Part shown: positions 26,711-36,350 of the stretch, one piece after another
How positions within the stretch are numbered: the stretch's first letter is position 1
How the letters are laid out: each line of letters begins with the position of its first letter
Translations under genes and position numbers: made by a program
Assembly (NCBI RefSeq): GCF_040276065.1
Contig: NZ_JBELOI010000001.1
Coordinates: 558,001-622,000, forward strand
DNA from: Castellaniella sp040276065
Lineage (GTDB): Bacteria; Pseudomonadota; Gammaproteobacteria; Burkholderiales; Burkholderiaceae_B
Reading direction: 5' to 3'
DNA length: 64,000 nucleotides
The notes under the pieces: model-generated
What the model saw: only the letters and a program-made list of their open reading frames with translations
What the model was told of the DNA's origin: nothing
The model's database searches: none

Positions 26711-28198
26711 TCAGGCTGCGGCGCGCGCGATGCCCGCGGCATGGGCGCCGGCGCGACGGCCCAAGACGGATCCCGCCGTCAGGCCAATACCGCCCGCGTA
26801 TTTGACGTAGTACAGGCCTCCGACCATTTCGCCCGCCGCATATAAGCTGGGGATGGGCTTGTCTTGGTCATCCAGCACTTGCGCGTCCTGGTTGACCTTG
26901 ACGCCGGCGTAGGCAAAGGTGATGCCGCAGGTGACCGCGTACGCCACATAGGGGCCGGTATCGATCGGGTGCGCCCAATTTGACTTGGGGATGTCCAGGC
27001 CGTGCGTACCGCGCCCGTCTTTGATCGCAGGGTTGTAAGGGATGCTCTGATCCACGGCGTTGTTGAATTGCGCCACGGTCCGCAAAAAGGTTTTCTGATC
27101 GATGCCTTCCATTTTTTCAGCCAGCTCTTCGAGCGTGTCGGCCGTCAGCCGCGTTGCGTGGCGAACCCGGTATTCGTCGGGCAGCAGGCCGGAGGTCTTG
27201 GCGTCGAACACCTGCCAGGCGACCGCGCCGGGTTGGGCCAGCACGCGCGCGCCCATGCCGGAATAGATATAGTTGCGAAAGTCGGCACCCTCGTCGACGA
27301 AGCGCCGGCCGTCGGCGTTGACCACGATGCCCAAGGTGAAGTAGTTCTTCTGCTGGTTGAGTAGGTTGAGGTCGCCGTAGGCGGGCGCGTTCAGGTCATA
27401 AAACACGGCATGGCAACCCGTCCAGTTGCCGTGCGCGACGGCGCCTGCGCTCAGGGCCATATCGATGCCGTCCCCGGTGTTGTAGCGCGAGCCGCGGACC
27501 TTGGCCAAGTCCCAGTGAGGGCCCAGGTATTTGGCGCGGCGCTCCAGGTTGGCGTGAAAGCTGCCACTGGCCAACACCACGGCGCGTGTGTGCAGCACAG
27601 TATCCTGGCCGTCTTGCCGCAGGGTGATGTCCCAGCCGCCGCCCGCGCGGGCCAAGCCATAGGCGCGGCAGTTGTAGCGGATGTCGATGCCCAGTTTTTC
27701 CGCGCGTGCAAAGAGCGATTCCATCAGGCCCAGGCCACCGCCCGAGACTTCTACTGTCAGGCCTCCCCAATATTTGTTTTTGCCGTCGATTTTGAAGGAT
27801 TGGCGGCCATATATGGGGATGAAGCGTACGCCCTGCCTGCGCATCCAATGCATGGTCGGCATGCTTTCTTTGACTACCGTGTCCAGCACGTCAGCGTCGG
27901 CGCGGTAGCCGCTCATGGAAATGCTTTCTTCGAAAAACTGCGTTTCGGTGTAAGAACCAAAGTCGTTGTCGCGCAGTTCTTCGGGCGTCATGTCGGGGAT
28001 CAGCGCCTTGAGATCATCGCTGCCATTGTAGGCAATGCGAAAGGCGCCGCCGGTATGGGCCGAGTTGCCGCCGCGGCTCTCTTTTGGCGCGCGTTCGACA
28101 ATGATCACTCGGGCACCCGATTCGCGGGCCGACAATGCGGCGCACAAGGCGGCGTTGCCTCCGCCGATGACGGCAATGTCGAAATCGCTCGAACTCAT
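26711..28198 (-). CDS. FAD-dependent dehydrogenase, TcuA (tricarballylate dehydrogenase)-like
   Basis: This 495 aa flavoprotein begins DIAVIGGGNAALCAALSARE, the GGxNAALCAA form typical of TcuA. It also has VERAPKESRGGNSAHTGG and the late SLYAAGEMVGGLYYVKYAGG. TcuA oxidises tricarballylate to cis-aconitate, but here TcuB (the membrane partner) is absent, so it may serve a different carboxylate. The spacing to the next FAD gene is about 34 bp. With the two other paralogues this makes three such enzymes in one cluster. Confidence 0.87.
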   Translation of the reverse strand: MSSSDFDIAVIGGGNAALCAALSARESGARVIIVERAPKESRGGNSAHTGGAFRIAYNGSDDLKALIPDMTPEELRDNDFGSYTETQFFEESISMSGYRADADVLDTVVKESMPTMHWMRRQGVRFIPIYGRQSFKIDGKNKYWGGLTVEVSGGGLGLMESLFARAEKLGIDIRYNCRAYGLARAGGGWDITLRQDGQDTVLHTRAVVLASGSFHANLERRAKYLGPHWDLAKVRGSRYNTGDGIDMALSAGAVAHGNWTGCHAVFYDLNAPAYGDLNLLNQQKNYFTLGIVVNADGRRFVDEGADFRNYIYSGMGARVLAQPGAVAWQVFDAKTSGLLPDEYRVRHATRLTADTLEELAEKMEGIDQKTFLRTVAQFNNAVDQSIPYNPAIKDGRGTHGLDIPKSNWAHPIDTGPYVAYAVTCGITFAYAGVKVNQDAQVLDDQDKPIPSLYAAGEMVGGLYYVKYAGGIGLTAGSVLGRRAGAHAAGIARAAA

Positions 28199-28498
28199 GG
28201 TGGCTGTTCCTATCGAGAGTGGATGTATGTGATGGTGATGCCGTCCTGGCCAGGGCCGATGGATGGTCGGCGTTTCGGGGAGGCCGGTCGATACCGGCTT
28301 TTGAAAGCGGGCGTGCGAGAGGCATGGTGTACATGGCTTGAGACGATTGTGCAGCCGCCAGGGGGGTAGAGGAATCCCGCCAGGTCGAAAGCATTTTTCG
28401 ATTTAATTGAAGAAGGCGTGACCGCTGCGATGGGCATCCGGGTGCGTTCGGTATCCGGCGGGATCTTATTGCGGTGGTGCCACGGGCCTTATGGGGCC
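28199..28498. other. Intergenic region, 300 bp
   Basis: This gap lies between two minus-strand genes (SDR 28499-29272 upstream, TcuA-like downstream). No convincing coding sequence is present. It is the largest break inside the minus-strand array and may hold a promoter for the TcuA-FAD-etfBA part. I see no clear -10/-35 pair or terminator. Confidence 0.4.
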
Positions 28499-29272
28499 TT
28501 ACATACGGCCCGCCGATGCGCCGCAATCGATCACTAGGGTATGGCCAGTGATCGATTTTGCCGCCGAAGAAGACAGGAACAGCACCGCCTCGGCAAAATC
28601 ACTCACGTCGGGCAGGTGGCCCAAGGGCATGGATTTAGCCACTTGTGCGACGGAGCTGTCGATGTCCGAGTGGCCGAGGCGTTCGAACTGCCCGCGCAGG
28701 AATGCCGTGTCCGTGGATGCCGGTGCGATGGAGTTGACGCGGATGCCGTGCGGGCCGTATTCCAGGGCGAGCGCCTTTACCAGCCCTATGATGCCATGCT
28801 TGGTGGCGGTGTAGATGCTGCGCTGGGAGCGGGCCATGACGCCTTGTAGCGACGAGGTGAACAGCAGCACGCCGTCGCGTCCCTTCAGCATGCTGCGCAG
28901 TGCGGCGCGAGCCGACATGACACTGCCGGTCAGATTGGTGTCGATGACGCGCTTGATTTGCAGCGGATCGGCCTGTGTCAGTGAACCGGCGAATCCGGCA
29001 CCCGCGTTCGCCAGGAACACTTGAACGGGGCCGTCGAAGAACCCTTCGGCGCGCGCGATCAGGGTTTCACAATCGTCGGGCTGCGTAATGTCGCAGCGAA
29101 CGCCCAGACTAGTCCGGCTGGAGGGGTCCAGTTCGAGGGCGAGGGCCTGGGCGCGCGATTCATCGATGTCGGCGATGACAACCTTGGCGCCGCTTGAGTG
29201 CAGCTTGCGGATGGCGGCGGCGCCCAGACCGCTACCGCCGCCAGTGATGGCCGCATTGCGGGGTGTTTTCAT
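28499..29272 (-). CDS. Short-chain dehydrogenase/reductase (SDR)
   Basis: This is a 257 aa classical SDR with nucleotide-binding TGGGSGLGAAAI, the FLANAG motif, a Ser-containing FTSSLQG and catalytic YTATK. The Asp after the second strand (VVIADIDES) indicates NAD(H). Its ATG overlaps the stop of the upstream SDR gene (ATGA, 29269-29272), so the two are translated together. It ends in ITGHTLVIDCGASAGRM, the usual SDR C-terminus. The substrate is unknown. Confidence 0.9.
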   Translation of the reverse strand: MKTPRNAAITGGGSGLGAAAIRKLHSSGAKVVIADIDESRAQALALELDPSSRTSLGVRCDITQPDDCETLIARAEGFFDGPVQVFLANAGAGFAGSLTQADPLQIKRVIDTNLTGSVMSARAALRSMLKGRDGVLLFTSSLQGVMARSQRSIYTATKHGIIGLVKALALEYGPHGIRVNSIAPASTDTAFLRGQFERLGHSDIDSSVAQVAKSMPLGHLPDVSDFAEAVLFLSSSAAKSITGHTLVIDCGASAGRM

Positions 29273-30051
29273 GCGGTAACGCCTCCGTCGACGGCCAACG
29301 ATGCGCCATTGACGAAAGAGGCTTCGTCAGAGAGCAGGAACAGCGCCGCGTTGGCGATTTCCTCTGGGCGGCCGGGACGGTTCAGTGGATTGGCCCCGGC
29401 GCGTTGCTGGACTAACTCTTCCGGGTCCTTGCCCGCCTTGGCGGCCGCGCTGTCCGGGCGGGCCACGAAGGTGCGCAGCATCGGGGTATCGGTTGTGCCA
29501 GGGCACACGACGTTGAAGCGGATGCCTTCGCCACCGTAGCGCTTGGCCAGCGACCGAGCCAGCCCGATGACGCCGAACTTGGCGGCCGAATACACGGGGC
29601 TGAACGGTGAGCCCACCAGCCCAGAGCTGGACGCCGTGAACAGCACGCTGCCCCCGCCGCGTTTGCGCATCAGCGGAATGGCGGTACTGACGGTGGCCAG
29701 GTTGGTACGCACGTTGAGGTTGATGGTGAAGTCGAAGTCTTTCAGATCGAGATCTTCGATGGCCGCCGGGCCGGGGTAGCCGGCGTGCGCCCAGATGAAA
29801 TCCAGACCGCCGAAGTGTTTTGCCGTGACAGTGGCAATGCGGCGCGAGAAACTTTCGTCGGTCAGGTCACCGGACAACGCAATGGCTTGGCCGCCCGCTT
29901 CGGTGATTTCGCGGACCGTTTCCTTGGCGCGGGCTTCATCCAGGTCAACCACGGCAACCGATGCGCCTTCCCGCGCGAAACGCAGCGCGCCCGCCCGGCC
30001 CATGCCCGAGGCGGCCGCCGTGATGATGCCAATTTTGTTCTTCATGCGCAT
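29269..30051 (-). CDS. Short-chain dehydrogenase/reductase (SDR)
   Basis: This is a 260 aa SDR with ITAAASGMGRAGALRFAREG (a variant Gly-rich motif, TAAASGMG), catalytic YSAAK, and a C-terminal NGASLAVDGGVTA. The ATG ending at 30051 (MRMKNKIG) has CAGGAA about 7 nt upstream. The frame is open further upstream to 30135, but that overlaps the MBL-fold gene by 56 bp. With the SDR after it, and the SDR on the plus strand, the cluster holds three. Confidence 0.9.
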   Translation of the reverse strand: MRMKNKIGIITAAASGMGRAGALRFAREGASVAVVDLDEARAKETVREITEAGGQAIALSGDLTDESFSRRIATVTAKHFGGLDFIWAHAGYPGPAAIEDLDLKDFDFTINLNVRTNLATVSTAIPLMRKRGGGSVLFTASSSGLVGSPFSPVYSAAKFGVIGLARSLAKRYGGEGIRFNVVCPGTTDTPMLRTFVARPDSAAAKAGKDPEELVQQRAGANPLNRPGRPEEIANAALFLLSDEASFVNGASLAVDGGVTA

Positions 30052-30079
30052 GATTGATTCCTGGGTCTTGGAAGAAATT

Positions 30080-30892
30080 TCATAATTGCACCTCGCCGAC
30101 AGGAGGGAGATGCAGGCACGAGATGCCGATTTCATCGGACTCGAGGCGTGGGTAGAGGTTCAGAACCTGGGGGTCGTGGCCGGGCACGACATGGTCGGGC
30201 GAATCGGCCAGGGCCAGCAGCTTCCGGTTGCCTTCGATCGCGTCGGCGATATTCAGTACGATGGGAAATGGGTTGTCCAGCAGGAAGTTTCGGTAATAGT
30301 GCGCCGCGTCGGAGGCCAGCACGACCCAGCCGCGTGCGGTATGCACACGCATGACCTGGAGGCCGCCCGTATGCCCGCCGAGGCGGTGCAGACTGATGCC
30401 GGGCCACGGTTCCTCGTCTCCGTCGTGGAATTTCACCCTGTCCGCATAGACGTTGCGCACCAGGTCGACCACATTTTGTGCGTCGAACGCGCCGCGCAGG
30501 GCCCTGTGGCACATGCAGCGGCCCGTGGCGAACTGGACCTCGGAGTCCTGTACGTGAAAAGTGGCCGCGGGGAAGCATTCCGCGTTGCCGCTGTGGTCAT
30601 AGTGCAGATGGCTGAAGACGACGTTTTTTACTGTGGCGGCGTCGATGCCCAGGGCAGCCAGGGCTTCGACGGGATGGCGAAGCAGCGGGCGGTTGCGACG
30701 GGTGGAGGCCTCGTGCCCAAAGCCAGTATCGAAGACGACGACCCGTTCTTCGTTACGGATAGCCCAGAGAAAGAAATCCAGCGCGAGCGGTCCGTCATGC
30801 ACCTCGCCTCGCAGTAGAAAATTGTCCTTGGCCGAGCTGGCCAAGGTCGCGAACCGCAAGGCATAGATTTCGTAAACGGGTGGTGTCGTCAT
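30080..30892 (-). CDS. MBL-fold metallo-hydrolase, AHL-lactonase-like
   Basis: This 270 aa protein has the metallo-beta-lactamase metal motif SHLHYDHSGN (HxHxDH) near residue 93, a further His in GGHTGGLQVMRV, the bridging Asp in VLASDAAHYY and a late His in VVPGHDPQV. That motif set and length fit the N-acyl-homoserine lactonase branch, which opens lactone rings. In this setting a lactone intermediate of the pathway is a more likely substrate than a quorum signal (inference). It is 6 bp after the binding-protein gene and about 30 bp before the SDR. Confidence 0.85.
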   Translation of the reverse strand: MTTPPVYEIYALRFATLASSAKDNFLLRGEVHDGPLALDFFLWAIRNEERVVVFDTGFGHEASTRRNRPLLRHPVEALAALGIDAATVKNVVFSHLHYDHSGNAECFPAATFHVQDSEVQFATGRCMCHRALRGAFDAQNVVDLVRNVYADRVKFHDGDEEPWPGISLHRLGGHTGGLQVMRVHTARGWVVLASDAAHYYRNFLLDNPFPIVLNIADAIEGNRKLLALADSPDHVVPGHDPQVLNLYPRLESDEIGISCLHLPPVGEVQL

Positions 30893-30898
30893 GTGGCC

Positions 30899-32089
30899 TC
30901 AGAGATCGGAGCAGGAGGTATAGCTGCACTTGGCAACCGCCACCGATTTGCCGTCGCGTAGCTGCATGATGTAGAAGGCCGAATCGATCTGCCGATTCAC
31001 GCCATAACGTTCAGCGCCCGTCCATTTCAGCTTGCCCTGGATGCCGGGGAAGTCGTGCATTTTCTCCAACTCGGCGGTGACTGCCACGGCATCCGTCACC
31101 GTGCCCGCGCGGCGCATGGCCTCGAACAACATCCGGGTTGCGTCGTAATAGCCGGGGGCAAAACCATTGACATCATTACCGTATTTCGCCTTGTGCTTGT
31201 TCATGAATTCGGCAATCGCCGGATCGGCCGGATTGATGGGCGAATACAAGTAAATGCCTTCGGCGGCTTCTTTGCCGGCGACTTGCAGGATTTCCTGTTC
31301 GGCGGGGCCGCCGCTGCGCAGGATGGGCCCCTTGAAACCCATGCCGCGGGCCTGCTTGACGATCAGGCCGGACGTGGTTGGTGCGTTGCCATCCAGGTCT
31401 ATGGCGTCTATGCCCTGGTTGATGAGGCGAGTGAGCAGCGGTACAAAATCAACCCTGTTGCGTTCGAACATCTCGATTTCGGTTTGAATCCCGAGTTTTT
31501 CATAAACGGCGGAAACCTGCTTGGAGGATTGTTGCCCGAGTTCGTCGTTGGGGAACAGGCCGCCAATCTTTTTAAACTTCAGTCGCTGGCTGACCCAGTT
31601 CATCAAGGGGCCGGAGAACTCGAGATCCGAGGCGGATACCCGAAACTGATAAGGCATCGAGGGGCCCAGTACGCGTGGGCTCCAGCCTTGGGTCAGGGTC
31701 AACACTTTGTTCGCCGTCGTCACCGATTGCGTGGCAATGGTTTCGGACGCGCCGACCGGGCCAGTGATGAATTTCACGCCATCCTGCAGCACCAGGCGAT
31801 TGGCTGCCGACATGGCTTCGTCCGGGCGATACTTGGAGTCGTAGGCGATGATCTTGACCTGATAGTGCTTGCCGGCGACATCCAGCCCCCCGGCGGCATT
31901 GGTTTCCTCGACGGCCATTTCCACCGCGTGTTGCAGCGCTTGACCCCAGGGCTGGCCTGGCCCGGAGAGGATGGCGATGACGCCGAGCTTGAGAGTGTCC
32001 TGGGCCTGGGCCTGGGTAGCGGAGACACCCAGTGTGGCGGCGGCGAGGCAAAGGCTTGCCGCCACAGTGTTGATTCGTGCGATTTTCAT
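30899..32089 (-). CDS. Liv-type ABC transporter substrate-binding protein
   Basis: This 396 aa periplasmic protein resembles LivK/urea/aromatic-acid binding proteins (ANF-receptor fold). A signal peptide is visible (KIARINTVAASLCLAAATLG, cleavage near AQAQD). The mature start DTLKLGVIAILSGPGQPWGQ and AAGGLDVAGKHYQVKII are typical. The C-terminus ends with two Cys (KCSYTSCSDL), which may form a disulfide. It lies downstream of the four other transporter genes in the same operon. The ligand is probably the substrate of the pathway. Confidence 0.9.
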   Translation of the reverse strand: MKIARINTVAASLCLAAATLGVSATQAQAQDTLKLGVIAILSGPGQPWGQALQHAVEMAVEETNAAGGLDVAGKHYQVKIIAYDSKYRPDEAMSAANRLVLQDGVKFITGPVGASETIATQSVTTANKVLTLTQGWSPRVLGPSMPYQFRVSASDLEFSGPLMNWVSQRLKFKKIGGLFPNDELGQQSSKQVSAVYEKLGIQTEIEMFERNRVDFVPLLTRLINQGIDAIDLDGNAPTTSGLIVKQARGMGFKGPILRSGGPAEQEILQVAGKEAAEGIYLYSPINPADPAIAEFMNKHKAKYGNDVNGFAPGYYDATRMLFEAMRRAGTVTDAVAVTAELEKMHDFPGIQGKLKWTGAERYGVNRQIDSAFYIMQLRDGKSVAVAKCSYTSCSDL

Positions 32090-32130
32090 ATCATCTCCTC
32101 GGTTTGATGGGTTGTTCCAGTGGCTTATGC

Positions 32131-32844
32131 TTAAAGCCCCAGGTAGAGTTTTCGGATGTGCTCGTCGTGCAGCAACTCCTGCCCGGTGCCGGACATTGCG
32201 ATACTGCCGTTCTCCATGACCACGGCTCGGTTACAGGCGCGCAGTGCCATGTTGGCATTCTGTTCAACCAGAAGGATGCTGACCCCTTCGGCGCGAATGC
32301 TATCTATCGTGCGAGCGATTTCCTTGACCATAAGAGGGGCCAATCCCAGCGTGGGCTCGTCCAGTAGCAGCAGGCGGGGCTTGGCCATGAGGGCTCGGCC
32401 GATAGCCAGCATTTGCTGTTCACCGCCCGAGAGCGATCCTGCCAGTTGGGTCCGCCGCTCGTACAGCCGGGGGAAGCGGGCATAAACACCGTCGATTGTT
32501 TGTTGGCTATCGGATTTGTCGCGCTGTAGAAACGCGCCCGCCAGCAGGTTTTCGTGAGTCGACATCTTGGGAAAGACGCGCCGGCCTTCAGGGGATAGCG
32601 TGATACCGCGTGCGACGATTTCAGCCGTGGACAACGCGTCGATCTGCTTGTCGTCGAAAAGGATTTGTCCGGCACTGGGCTGCTGTAGGCCCATGATGGC
32701 CTTGAGTGTGGTGCTTTTCCCCGCGCCATTGCTGCCGACCAAGGCGACGACTTCCCCGGGGGCGATTTCCAGGTCGATGCCGCGGACTGCTTCGATTGGT
32801 CCATAGGCAACGCACATGCCCTGTATGTCAAGCAGCTTCGTCAT
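32131..32844 (-). CDS. livF: Liv-type ABC transporter ATP-binding protein
   Basis: This is the second ATPase of the high-affinity branched-chain-type importer, 237 aa. It shows Walker A GSNGAGKSTTLKAIMG, signature LSGGEQQMLAIGRAL and Walker B LLLLDEPTLGL. The ATG ending at 32844 is preferred because it starts the domain (MTKLLDIQG) and overlaps the livG stop by 17 bp; an ATG at 32913 lies deep in livG. Its partner is the LivG-type ATPase just upstream. Confidence 0.92.
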   Translation of the reverse strand: MTKLLDIQGMCVAYGPIEAVRGIDLEIAPGEVVALVGSNGAGKSTTLKAIMGLQQPSAGQILFDDKQIDALSTAEIVARGITLSPEGRRVFPKMSTHENLLAGAFLQRDKSDSQQTIDGVYARFPRLYERRTQLAGSLSGGEQQMLAIGRALMAKPRLLLLDEPTLGLAPLMVKEIARTIDSIRAEGVSILLVEQNANMALRACNRAVVMENGSIAMSGTGQELLHDEHIRKLYLGL

Positions 32845-33607
32845 CATCGCTTCCCAGATAGGCACTGATGACACGCGGATCATTGCGGATCTGCTGCGGT
32901 GTGCCTTGTGCAATCAGTTGGCCGTGTTGCAGGACGAACAGGCGATCGCAGATGCCCATCACCATGCGCATGTTGTGCTCCACAAGCAGTACTGAAATTT
33001 TCAGTTCTTTATGCAGGCGCACGATCATCTCGCCCATCATCTGTGCTTCAGCCGGGTTCAGGCCGGCGGCTGGTTCGTCGAGGAGGAGAATCTTTGGGTC
33101 GGCTGCCAGCGCAATAGCGATGCCGAGCAATCGCTGATGCCCGTAGGCCAGCGTCGCCGCCGAGGCGTGGGCATGGCCGGACAGGCCGACTCTTTCCAGG
33201 ACGTCATAGGCGCGCCGGGTGGAGGCGCGGGTTTGTTCCCGATAGCTCGCGGTGTTGAATAGTGTGCTGAAGAATCGTATACCCAGCGCTCCCAGCAGAC
33301 CGCGCCGCACGTTCTCGACGACCGTTGTGTCATGGAATACGGTAGTCGCCTGGAAGGTACGCGCCAGGCCCAGCCGCACGATCCGGTGCGGGGACATCCC
33401 ATTGATCCGTTGTCCGGCGATGTGAATGTCGCCCTCGGTGGGTGGCGTGACGCCGCTCATCAGATTGAAGGCCGTGGTTTTTCCTGCGCCATTGGGGCCG
33501 ACCAGGCCAACGATCTCGTCTTCGTCGACGCGCAGACTGACCTCGGAGAGGGCGCGCAGGCCGCGGAACGATTTGGATATCCGGTTGGCTTCCAGCAGAG
33601 CGGTCAT
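32828..33607 (-). CDS. livG: Liv-type ABC transporter ATP-binding protein
   Basis: This 259 aa ATPase has Walker A GPNGAGKTTAFNLMSG, a LivG-style signature LAYGHQRLLGIAIAL and Walker B ILLLDEPAAGLNPAE. It overlaps livM by 4 bp (ATGA). Together with LivF it forms the ATPase pair for the LivHM channel. Confidence 0.92.
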   Translation of the reverse strand: MTALLEANRISKSFRGLRALSEVSLRVDEDEIVGLVGPNGAGKTTAFNLMSGVTPPTEGDIHIAGQRINGMSPHRIVRLGLARTFQATTVFHDTTVVENVRRGLLGALGIRFFSTLFNTASYREQTRASTRRAYDVLERVGLSGHAHASAATLAYGHQRLLGIAIALAADPKILLLDEPAAGLNPAEAQMMGEMIVRLHKELKISVLLVEHNMRMVMGICDRLFVLQHGQLIAQGTPQQIRNDPRVISAYLGSDDDEAA

Positions 33608-34620
33608 GGGCGGCCTCCAGAGCGGTTGCGCAGAGATGCCACAACGCGGCCCGGGATGCTGGTGATGCCGCCGGGAACGAAGCGCAGGACCAGCAGAACG
33701 ATTACGCCGTAGATGATGTTTTCCATTTCCTTCATGTCGCGCAGGATTTCCATTAGCGGCCCAACGAACAGGGCGCCCACCACGGCCCCGGTGACCGAGG
33801 TGCGGCCACCCAGGACCAGCATAACGATGAGGTTGACCATAAATGTGATTTCATAGGATCCAGGCGTGACAAACCGGGTGTAGTGCGCCGCGATCACTCC
33901 GCTGCCGGCCGCGAGCATGCTGCCGATCACAAAGGCCAGAATCTGGTAGGAAAGGGTTGCGATACCGCTGGACTCCGCCAGGGCCACGTTGCTGGATACG
34001 GCATCGAACGCGTGGCCGATGTCCGATTCGAGGATACGGGTGGCAAAGGCGATCGCCAGCGCCAGCATCGCCAGGGCCAGGTAGTAGTAGCTGAATGGCG
34101 TATCGAAATTGAAGCCCAGCATCGAGGGGGCGGGCACTCCGGACAAACCGACGGCGCCACCGGTGATCGACTCGAGATCGAGAAACATCAGTCCCAGAAC
34201 TTGTCCGGTGGCGAACGTGATCAGCACGAAATAGACGCCGCGGGTTCGCAGGATGATCCAGCCCAGCAGGGACGTGGCGAGGCCCACGATGGCCATTGCC
34301 GTGATCATGGACAAGGGCGCGGGAAATCCCCAGCGAGTCGAGAAGAGCGCGCCGGTGTAGGCGCCGAGGCCGACGACTGCCGCGTGGCAGAAGGAAAGCT
34401 GCCCGACCCGGTAGATCAGCATCAGCCCGATGACCGCGATCGCAGAAGTCGCGGTAATGACGCCTGTATGAATGTAAAAGGCTTCTTTGGATACCACCGG
34501 CAGCAAGAGCGCTGCCGCGAAGGCGACCAGCCATCCTGCCATGCGGGCGGGCATGCGTCCGGGTGGGCCCGCTGGGGCGGGGGAGCCGAGAGGAATGGTC
34601 ATTTCCGTCCCTTTTTTCAT
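33604..34620 (-). CDS. livM: Liv-type ABC transporter permease
   Basis: This 338 aa membrane protein has the LivM features: about eight to ten membrane segments, GLGAYTGALFSTRWGFPAP after the first third, and a conserved loop FDAVSSNVALAESSGIAT before a late helix. Its ATG overlaps the livH stop (ATGA); an internal ATG at 34602 (MTIPLGSP) is an alternative start. The amphipathic C-terminus is typical. Confidence 0.9.
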   Translation of the reverse strand: MKKGTEMTIPLGSPAPAGPPGRMPARMAGWLVAFAAALLLPVVSKEAFYIHTGVITATSAIAVIGLMLIYRVGQLSFCHAAVVGLGAYTGALFSTRWGFPAPLSMITAMAIVGLATSLLGWIILRTRGVYFVLITFATGQVLGLMFLDLESITGGAVGLSGVPAPSMLGFNFDTPFSYYYLALAMLALAIAFATRILESDIGHAFDAVSSNVALAESSGIATLSYQILAFVIGSMLAAGSGVIAAHYTRFVTPGSYEITFMVNLIVMLVLGGRTSVTGAVVGALFVGPLMEILRDMKEMENIIYGVIVLLVLRFVPGGITSIPGRVVASLRNRSGGRP

Positions 34621-35486
34621 ACTTCCTTTTCTCCTAACAGGCCTTGAGGGCGTACCAGCAGGATGGTGATGACCAGCAGGAACTGCAGCAGGTCGGCCGC
34701 TGCCGCACCGTAGAAATTGCTCACGAAACTTTCAAAGATGCCTAGACCGAGGCCGGCCAGCACTGCACCCATGACGCTGCCCAATCCGCCGAGGATGACG
34801 ACCACGAAAGCCTTGAGCAGCGGGATGGCGCCCATGAACGGCTCTACCGTCAGGACCGGCGCCATGATGCCGCCGGCCAGGGCGGCCAAGCCCGCACCCA
34901 TGCCAAAGGCGATTGGATAGATGCGCTGCGGCCGCATCCCCTGAAGCGTGGCCGCCGTGCTGTCTTGCACCATGGCCCGCATGGCGCGACCGGTGCGGCT
35001 GAACCGGATGAACAGCCACAGTAGCGCCAGGATCGCGAAGGAAAGAACGATCACCATCAGGCGCGAGAAGGGGATAATGACCGGGCCTAGCGCAACGCTG
35101 CCGGTTATGACGTCGGGCATGGATTGTGGCATGGCGCCGAAGACCAGCGCAGCCGTGTTCTGCAGCACGATCGACAAGCCCAGTGCCGCGATCATGCCAC
35201 TGAGTTCATCACCGCGAAACGGACGGAAAATAATCCTTTCCATGGCAAATCCCAGCACGCCCACCAGCAGGGCTGCCCCGACCAGTGCTGCGAGAAAGTA
35301 CCAATGCAGGCTGCCGAACAGATAGAGAACGGCAAAGCCGCCCAGCATGTAGAATTCGCCATGGGCGAAGTTGACGACCCGCATGATGCCAAAGACCATG
35401 GTGAAGCCGATGGCCATCAGGAAGTACATCGTGCCCAGGACGAGCCCGTTAACGATGGACTGGCCAATTAGCGTCGCGACATCCAT
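34617..35486 (-). CDS. livH: Liv-type ABC transporter permease
   Basis: This 289 aa permease starts MDVATLIGQSIVNGLVLGTM and carries the LivH hallmark NFAHGEFYMLGGF, plus the EAA-like loop around RAMVQDSTAATLQGM. It is the first gene of the minus-strand operon livH-livM-livG-livF-binding protein-MBL-SDR-SDR-TcuA-like-FAD-etfB-etfA. A putative promoter must lie in 35487-35978. Confidence 0.91.
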   Translation of the reverse strand: MDVATLIGQSIVNGLVLGTMYFLMAIGFTMVFGIMRVVNFAHGEFYMLGGFAVLYLFGSLHWYFLAALVGAALLVGVLGFAMERIIFRPFRGDELSGMIAALGLSIVLQNTAALVFGAMPQSMPDVITGSVALGPVIIPFSRLMVIVLSFAILALLWLFIRFSRTGRAMRAMVQDSTAATLQGMRPQRIYPIAFGMGAGLAALAGGIMAPVLTVEPFMGAIPLLKAFVVVILGGLGSVMGAVLAGLGLGIFESFVSNFYGAAAADLLQFLLVITILLVRPQGLLGEKEV

Positions 35487-35978
35487 TTTTCATGTCTCCG
35501 GGCGGATTAGCCGTTTTGTGCAGGAACGCCGATGGCTCGTGTGGACCCCTCTATTGGGCCATCGGTGGCGAGGTCCATCACGGGCGTGATGGAATGTGGT
35601 GGGCGGGGTGCGATAGCGCTATGCGCAAGCAAGGGCGCATAGGAAAATATTCCCGTCGCGCAAAGCGAGAAATTACGTCGATCCATGTCTGTCTTCTCTA
35701 TTTTTTGATGCGGAAGTGGCGGCTTCTCGAGCCGGTTTTGCATCGATATACGAGTCCTTTTCACTGTATCTGCGCCCAGGGGGCAGATACATACAGGGCG
35801 CTCGAATCAGTCTTTCGATAAAGTTGAAAGAAGGGGCTGGGTGAGGTGGGGTGGACGTGGCATGTTGAACTTGGGCTGACATTTCATTGAAACCAAACTG
35901 CGGATTCGATTTTATTACCTATGCAAGCGTTCGGTTTCCGGTCGATCATGGCCTCGTCTCCACGATTGGATACGTGCC
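35487..35978. other. Divergent intergenic region with a doubtful short ORF
   Basis: This 492 bp gap separates livH (minus) from the SCP2-like gene (plus). On the minus strand an ORF beginning at 35686 (MDRRNFSLCATGIFSYAPLL) runs to 35507 with an export-signal-like start, 59 codons, and no family; it may be the remnant of a periplasmic protein. The rest is AT-richer than its surroundings and probably holds promoters for both directions. I see no clear operator, and no TTAGGT-N6-ACCTAA repeat. Confidence 0.35.
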
Positions 35979-36350
35979 ATGGTGCTACCTACTGTCGATG
36001 TGATGCCTATCATACGGCGCAATCCGGCTCTGTTGCGCAAAGCCCGTTTTCTGGATTTGTGTTTCGATTTCCTGGTAGGGGCCAGCCGCTACCGGGTGAC
36101 GGTCGACCGTGGCGATATCCGGGTACGGCCCGCGGGCCGAGCGAGTGGCGGCGCTTTTGAATTGCAGGCTTCTGAATCCGTTTGGCAGGCTTACGCGAGC
36201 CCTGATCGCAAGCCTCAGTACCACGACATCATCGCGCTGATTGAAAGCGGGCATCTTGACGTGACGGGCGATATGCTGCTGTTCTTTCGCAACCTCTTCC
36301 TGATCAAAGGCGTCATGGCCGCCGCTTGGCGTGCGGACGCATCATGGTGA
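35979..36350 (+). CDS. SCP2-like sterol/lipid-binding domain protein
   Basis: This 123 aa protein resembles the SCP2 sterol-carrier fold: RVTVDRGDIRVRPAGRASGG, then VWQAYASPDRKPQYHDIIAL and a C-terminal GDMLLFFRNLFLIKGVM. SCP2 domains bind hydrophobic ligands or acyl-CoA. The start at 35979 has a weak ribosome site; ATG 36003 (MPIIRRN) is possible. Its TGA overlaps the alpha/beta hydrolase ATG (ATGGTGA), so they are cotranslated. The pairing suggests it presents a hydrophobic substrate to the hydrolase (inference). Confidence 0.65.
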   Translation: MVLPTVDVMPIIRRNPALLRKARFLDLCFDFLVGASRYRVTVDRGDIRVRPAGRASGGAFELQASESVWQAYASPDRKPQYHDIIALIESGHLDVTGDMLLFFRNLFLIKGVMAAAWRADASW